A DNA stretch of 6,892 nt from Bacteroidales bacterium. Its GTDB lineage: Bacteria; Bacteroidota; Bacteroidia; Bacteroidales; ML635J-15. This document shows, piece by piece, positions 6,208-6,892 of the stretch. A program made the position numbers and the translations under genes. Numbering within the stretch: position 1 is the first letter of the stretch; every line of letters begins with the position of its first letter. The notes beneath the pieces were generated by a model. The model did no database searches. It had not been told where the DNA came from and saw only the letters and a program-made list of their open reading frames with translations. The stretch is taken from assembly GCA_023228725.1 (NCBI GenBank), contig JALOAQ010000136.1:1-6892 (forward strand), in the 5' to 3' direction.

Positions 6208-6892
6208 AATTCAATTCCAAAATGGTGCGATTAAGAGTTTACACCATAATTGGCATTTAACAACAAAGCAAGTTTCAATTCCAAAATGGTGCGATTAAGA
6301 GTAGTTCAGCATTTTTAAATTCATTTGTAAATAAGCAGTTTCAATTCCAAAATGGTGCGATTAAGAGTGTAATTGGTTTGTTATTGCTGTAATTGTTGCA
6401 GGTTTCAATTCCAAAATGGTGCGATTAAGAGAAAATATATCTCAACGAAAAAGCAACTGAACAAGGTTTCAATTCCAAAATGGTACGATTAAGAGACAAA
6501 TACAGAAAAAACAAGAATTATTGTAAAACAGTTTCAATTCCAAAATGGTACGATTAAGAGTTCAAGCCCGATTTACCAATACTTTTAAAATTTTGTTTCA
6601 ATTCCAAAATGGTGCGATTAAGAGATGTAATTAATCATTAATATAAGGTATAAAGTACGTTTCAATTCCAAAATGGTGCGATTAAGAGCTACTTGAAAGA
6701 AACGAAACGCTTTTGAGAAAAAGAAGTTTCAATTCCAAAATGGTGCGATTAAGAGAGTAGTGATTTAGAGTTAAATTTAGAAAATTTTAAGTTTCAATTC
6801 CAAAATGGTGCGATTAAGAGAACAGGAGGTTCAGTTTTTAATAAACACAATTGGGTTTCAATTCCAAAATGGTGCGATTAAGAGAAGGTACT
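6208..6892 (-). CRISPR. Second CRISPR array, type I-B/III-style repeat, partial
   Basis: Eleven 30-base repeats start at 6208, 6272, 6338, 6402, 6466, 6531, 6595, 6659, 6726, 6791 and 6855. They enclose ten complete spacers of 34-37 bases; an eleventh spacer runs off the right edge. On the plus strand the repeat begins GTTTCAATTCC and ends CGATTAAGAG. On the minus strand it ends ATTGAAAC, the 8-base 5' handle typical of type I-B and type III crRNAs, so transcription is inferred to be leftward with the leader outside on the right. The 6208 repeat is worn at its handle end (AATT instead of GTTT on the plus strand), as expected of the leader-distal end. Repeats at 6466 and 6531 carry A instead of G at position 20; the other eight match exactly. 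No cas gene for this array is in the window. Confidence 0.97.

Noticed and set aside
6238..6854. Self-targeting spacers matching other parts of the window
   Set aside because: No match was noticed by eye; a proper search of the ten spacers on both strands could not be run here.
6208..6892. Right-hand array as the guide source for the neighbouring Cas9
   Set aside because: Its repeat does not pair with the tracrRNA anti-repeat beyond about 8 bases and has the ATTGAAAC end of type I-B/III, while the left-edge repeat pairs well.
6208..6892. A 36-base repeat with 30-base spacers
   Set aside because: The period of 64-67 bases would allow it, but no base outside the 30-base core is conserved on either side.

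Overview
The window is a Cas9 CRISPR locus flanked by two unrelated CRISPR repeat families. It comes from an AT-rich bacterium that is most likely a member of the Bacteroidota. Three things point to that phylum: the Cas9, Cas1 and Cas2 sequences have the character of that group's subtype II-C; translation starts lack Shine-Dalgarno sequences; and two intergenic promoters fit the TTTG-N19-TAnnTTTG pattern typical of the phylum. No species can be named from the sequence alone.

Layout, right to left on the minus strand: cas9 (5993-1419), cas1 (1415-525) and cas2 (525-187) form a tight operon with gaps of 3 and -1 bases. Cas2 is followed by a leader of about 135 bases (52-186) and then by one repeat of a II-C array that runs off the left edge (1-51). 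There is no csn2 or cas4, so this is a minimal II-C set. Upstream of cas9, on the opposite strand, lies a tracrRNA gene (about 6085-6176) with its own promoter and a strong terminator. Its anti-repeat pairs well with the left-edge repeat, so the left array supplies the Cas9 guides.

From 6208 to the right edge is a second array: eleven 30-base repeats with ten complete spacers of 34-37 bases. Read on the minus strand, this repeat ends in ATTGAAAC, the 8-base crRNA handle typical of type I-B and type III systems. It does not match the tracrRNA anti-repeat. It is therefore best read as belonging to a different CRISPR system whose leader, and probably cas genes, lie to the right. Its worn leader-distal end abuts the tracrRNA terminator.

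The most unusual protein feature is in Cas9 (1524 residues). Between the HNH region and the RuvC-III motif it carries an insertion of about 260 residues containing four tandem units of about 56 residues, each marked by a (D)G-x-Y-(W/F) motif. All nuclease residues are intact, so the protein looks active, with an added repeat domain of unknown role.
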